Shown here piece after piece: positions 17,279 through 17,824 of a DNA stretch of 17,824 nucleotides (position 1 is its first letter; every line of letters begins with the position of its first letter). Origin of the DNA: Alphaproteobacteria bacterium UBA2723 (GTDB lineage: Bacteria; Pseudomonadota; Alphaproteobacteria; RF32; CAG-239); the NCBI GenBank assembly GCA_002353835.1, contig DEKL01000049.1, forward strand, positions 7,602 through 25,425. The letters run 5' to 3'. The notes beneath the pieces were generated by a model. It saw nothing but the letters and a program-made list of their open reading frames with translations. It was not told where the DNA came from and searched no databases. A program made the translations under genes and the position numbers.

Positions 17279-17381
17279 GGTGCTATCGTTGTGAGCCCAC
17301 CAAGGCGCACGAGCGTACAAGATGGTACGTGACGCGCCGACGAGTGGCTTCCTCACAACGACATGACCATGATTTAGCACG
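17279..17381. repeat. 103-bp palindromic structured element, copy B (between DHH gene and tadA)
   Basis: Second copy of the element at 1393-1495, exactly the same length. The first ten bases are identical (GGTGCTATCG), as is GGCTTCC at offsets 67-73, and the right end agrees at most positions through TTTAGCACG. Helices occupy the same offsets: GTGCTA (17280-17285) with TAGCAC (17375-17380), a perfect 10-bp helix 17286-17295 with 17352-17361, CCAC (17297-17300) with GTGG (17344-17347), GGCG with CGCC, and CGTAC (17314-17318) with GTACG (17325-17329). It begins 11 nt past the stop codon of the DHH gene and ends about 50 nt before the tadA start, so it would lie in the DHH-tadA transcript. Confidence 0.75.
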
Positions 17382-17392
17382 CCCCCTATCCC

Positions 17393-17824
17393 CTAATTAA
17401 ACTTCGTCCACTCGCGGACATTTGTCCTCATCCACTCCGGCAACTCATCTAATCCGGATGCTCCCGAGGCCTTCTTATGCCCGCCGCCACCAAGCGTTGC
17501 CGCAATCTCTGACACATCAATATCATCACGCGTGGTACGGAAAGAAAGGTTCCATTTATTGCGCTTATTTAAGGAAAAACTAATCATAAAATGATAGTTT
17601 TTGATATTATCCAAAGACTCAAAAAAGTCTGATCCGGCCTGCGCCATATTCGCGGCAATAAAGCGCAAATTTTTATACGTTCCCTCAAAGGCCATATTAC
17701 GCACCAAACGATAATCCCGATGCTTGATGTAAGAAAGAATGGCAATACCTTTCTCCACCATTAAAGGTACATCAATATTTCCCTCAAAGAGGTCCCGCCA
17801 AACTTTTTCATACGGCCGGTTAAC
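17393..17824 (-). CDS. DHH-family phosphoesterase, C-terminal part with DHHA1 domain (5' end outside window)
   Basis: The frame is open to the right edge, so the ATG at 17761 is internal: in-frame residues VNRPYEKVWRDLFEGN precede it. 143 residues are visible. The GGGGHKKASG motif (about 40 residues from the end) is the substrate-binding Gly/His signature of the DHHA1 domain, which follows the DHH catalytic domain in nanoRNases, phosphodiesterases and exopolyphosphatase-like enzymes. The catalytic DHH motifs would lie in the missing part, so nanoRNase, cyclic-dinucleotide hydrolase or other activity cannot be told apart. Its stop is 11 nt from structured element copy B, with tadA next on the same strand. 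Confidence 0.75.
   Translation of the reverse strand, partial: VNRPYEKVWRDLFEGNIDVPLMVEKGIAILSYIKHRDYRLVRNMAFEGTYKNLRFIAANMAQAGSDFFESLDNIKNYHFMISFSLNKRNKWNLSFRTTRDDIDVSEIAATLGGGGHKKASGASGLDELPEWMRTNVREWTKFN

Overview
The window looks like chromosomal DNA from a low-GC member of the Alphaproteobacteria. RpoB and RpoC read as alphaproteobacterial. The autotransporter shows a Gram-negative envelope, and coding DNA is AT-rich at third positions. A gut or host-associated lineage is plausible (inference), but the genus cannot be named from the sequence alone.

Layout from left to right: (1) the 3' half of a MATE-family exporter (+), then a small coiled-coil protein (+) with its own TTGACA promoter and a terminator that overlaps its stop codon. 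(2) rpoC and rpoB on the minus strand, transcribed rpoB then rpoC, 22 bp apart, with a promoter-bearing leader of about 350 bp. No rplJ/rplL precedes rpoB here. (3) An accessory island of unrecognised genes on the minus strand: a 137-aa protein with its own promoter and terminator, then a two-gene unit (a 146-aa protein, paralogous to the 137-aa one, and a 372-aa hydrophilic protein free of Cys and Trp). A divergent 138-aa unknown gene (+) has different codon use. (4) A 1216-aa type V autotransporter (-) whose passenger is a long array of GGA[I/L/V] and FxxN motifs, the motif pair that defines chlamydial Pmp proteins. (5) tadA (-), the tRNA adenosine deaminase, and the C-terminal part of a DHH/DHHA1 phosphoesterase (-) that runs off the right edge.

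The most unexpected signal is not a gene. Two 103-bp palindromic elements, at 1393-1495 and 17279-17381, have identical length, the same first ten bases and nearly the same last twenty. Between these the sequences differ, but the predicted helices are kept in the same register by paired compensatory changes. Each lies about 10 nt past the stop codon of a minus-strand gene (rpoC and the DHH gene). This looks like a mobile or structured-RNA repeat family held at gene 3' ends.

Second in interest are the Pmp-like autotransporter, with its lone CPGC cysteine pair at the barrel junction, and the paralogous small proteins, one of which carries an HExxH-like C-terminus. Two near-identical C/G-rich bidirectional terminators punctuate the accessory region.
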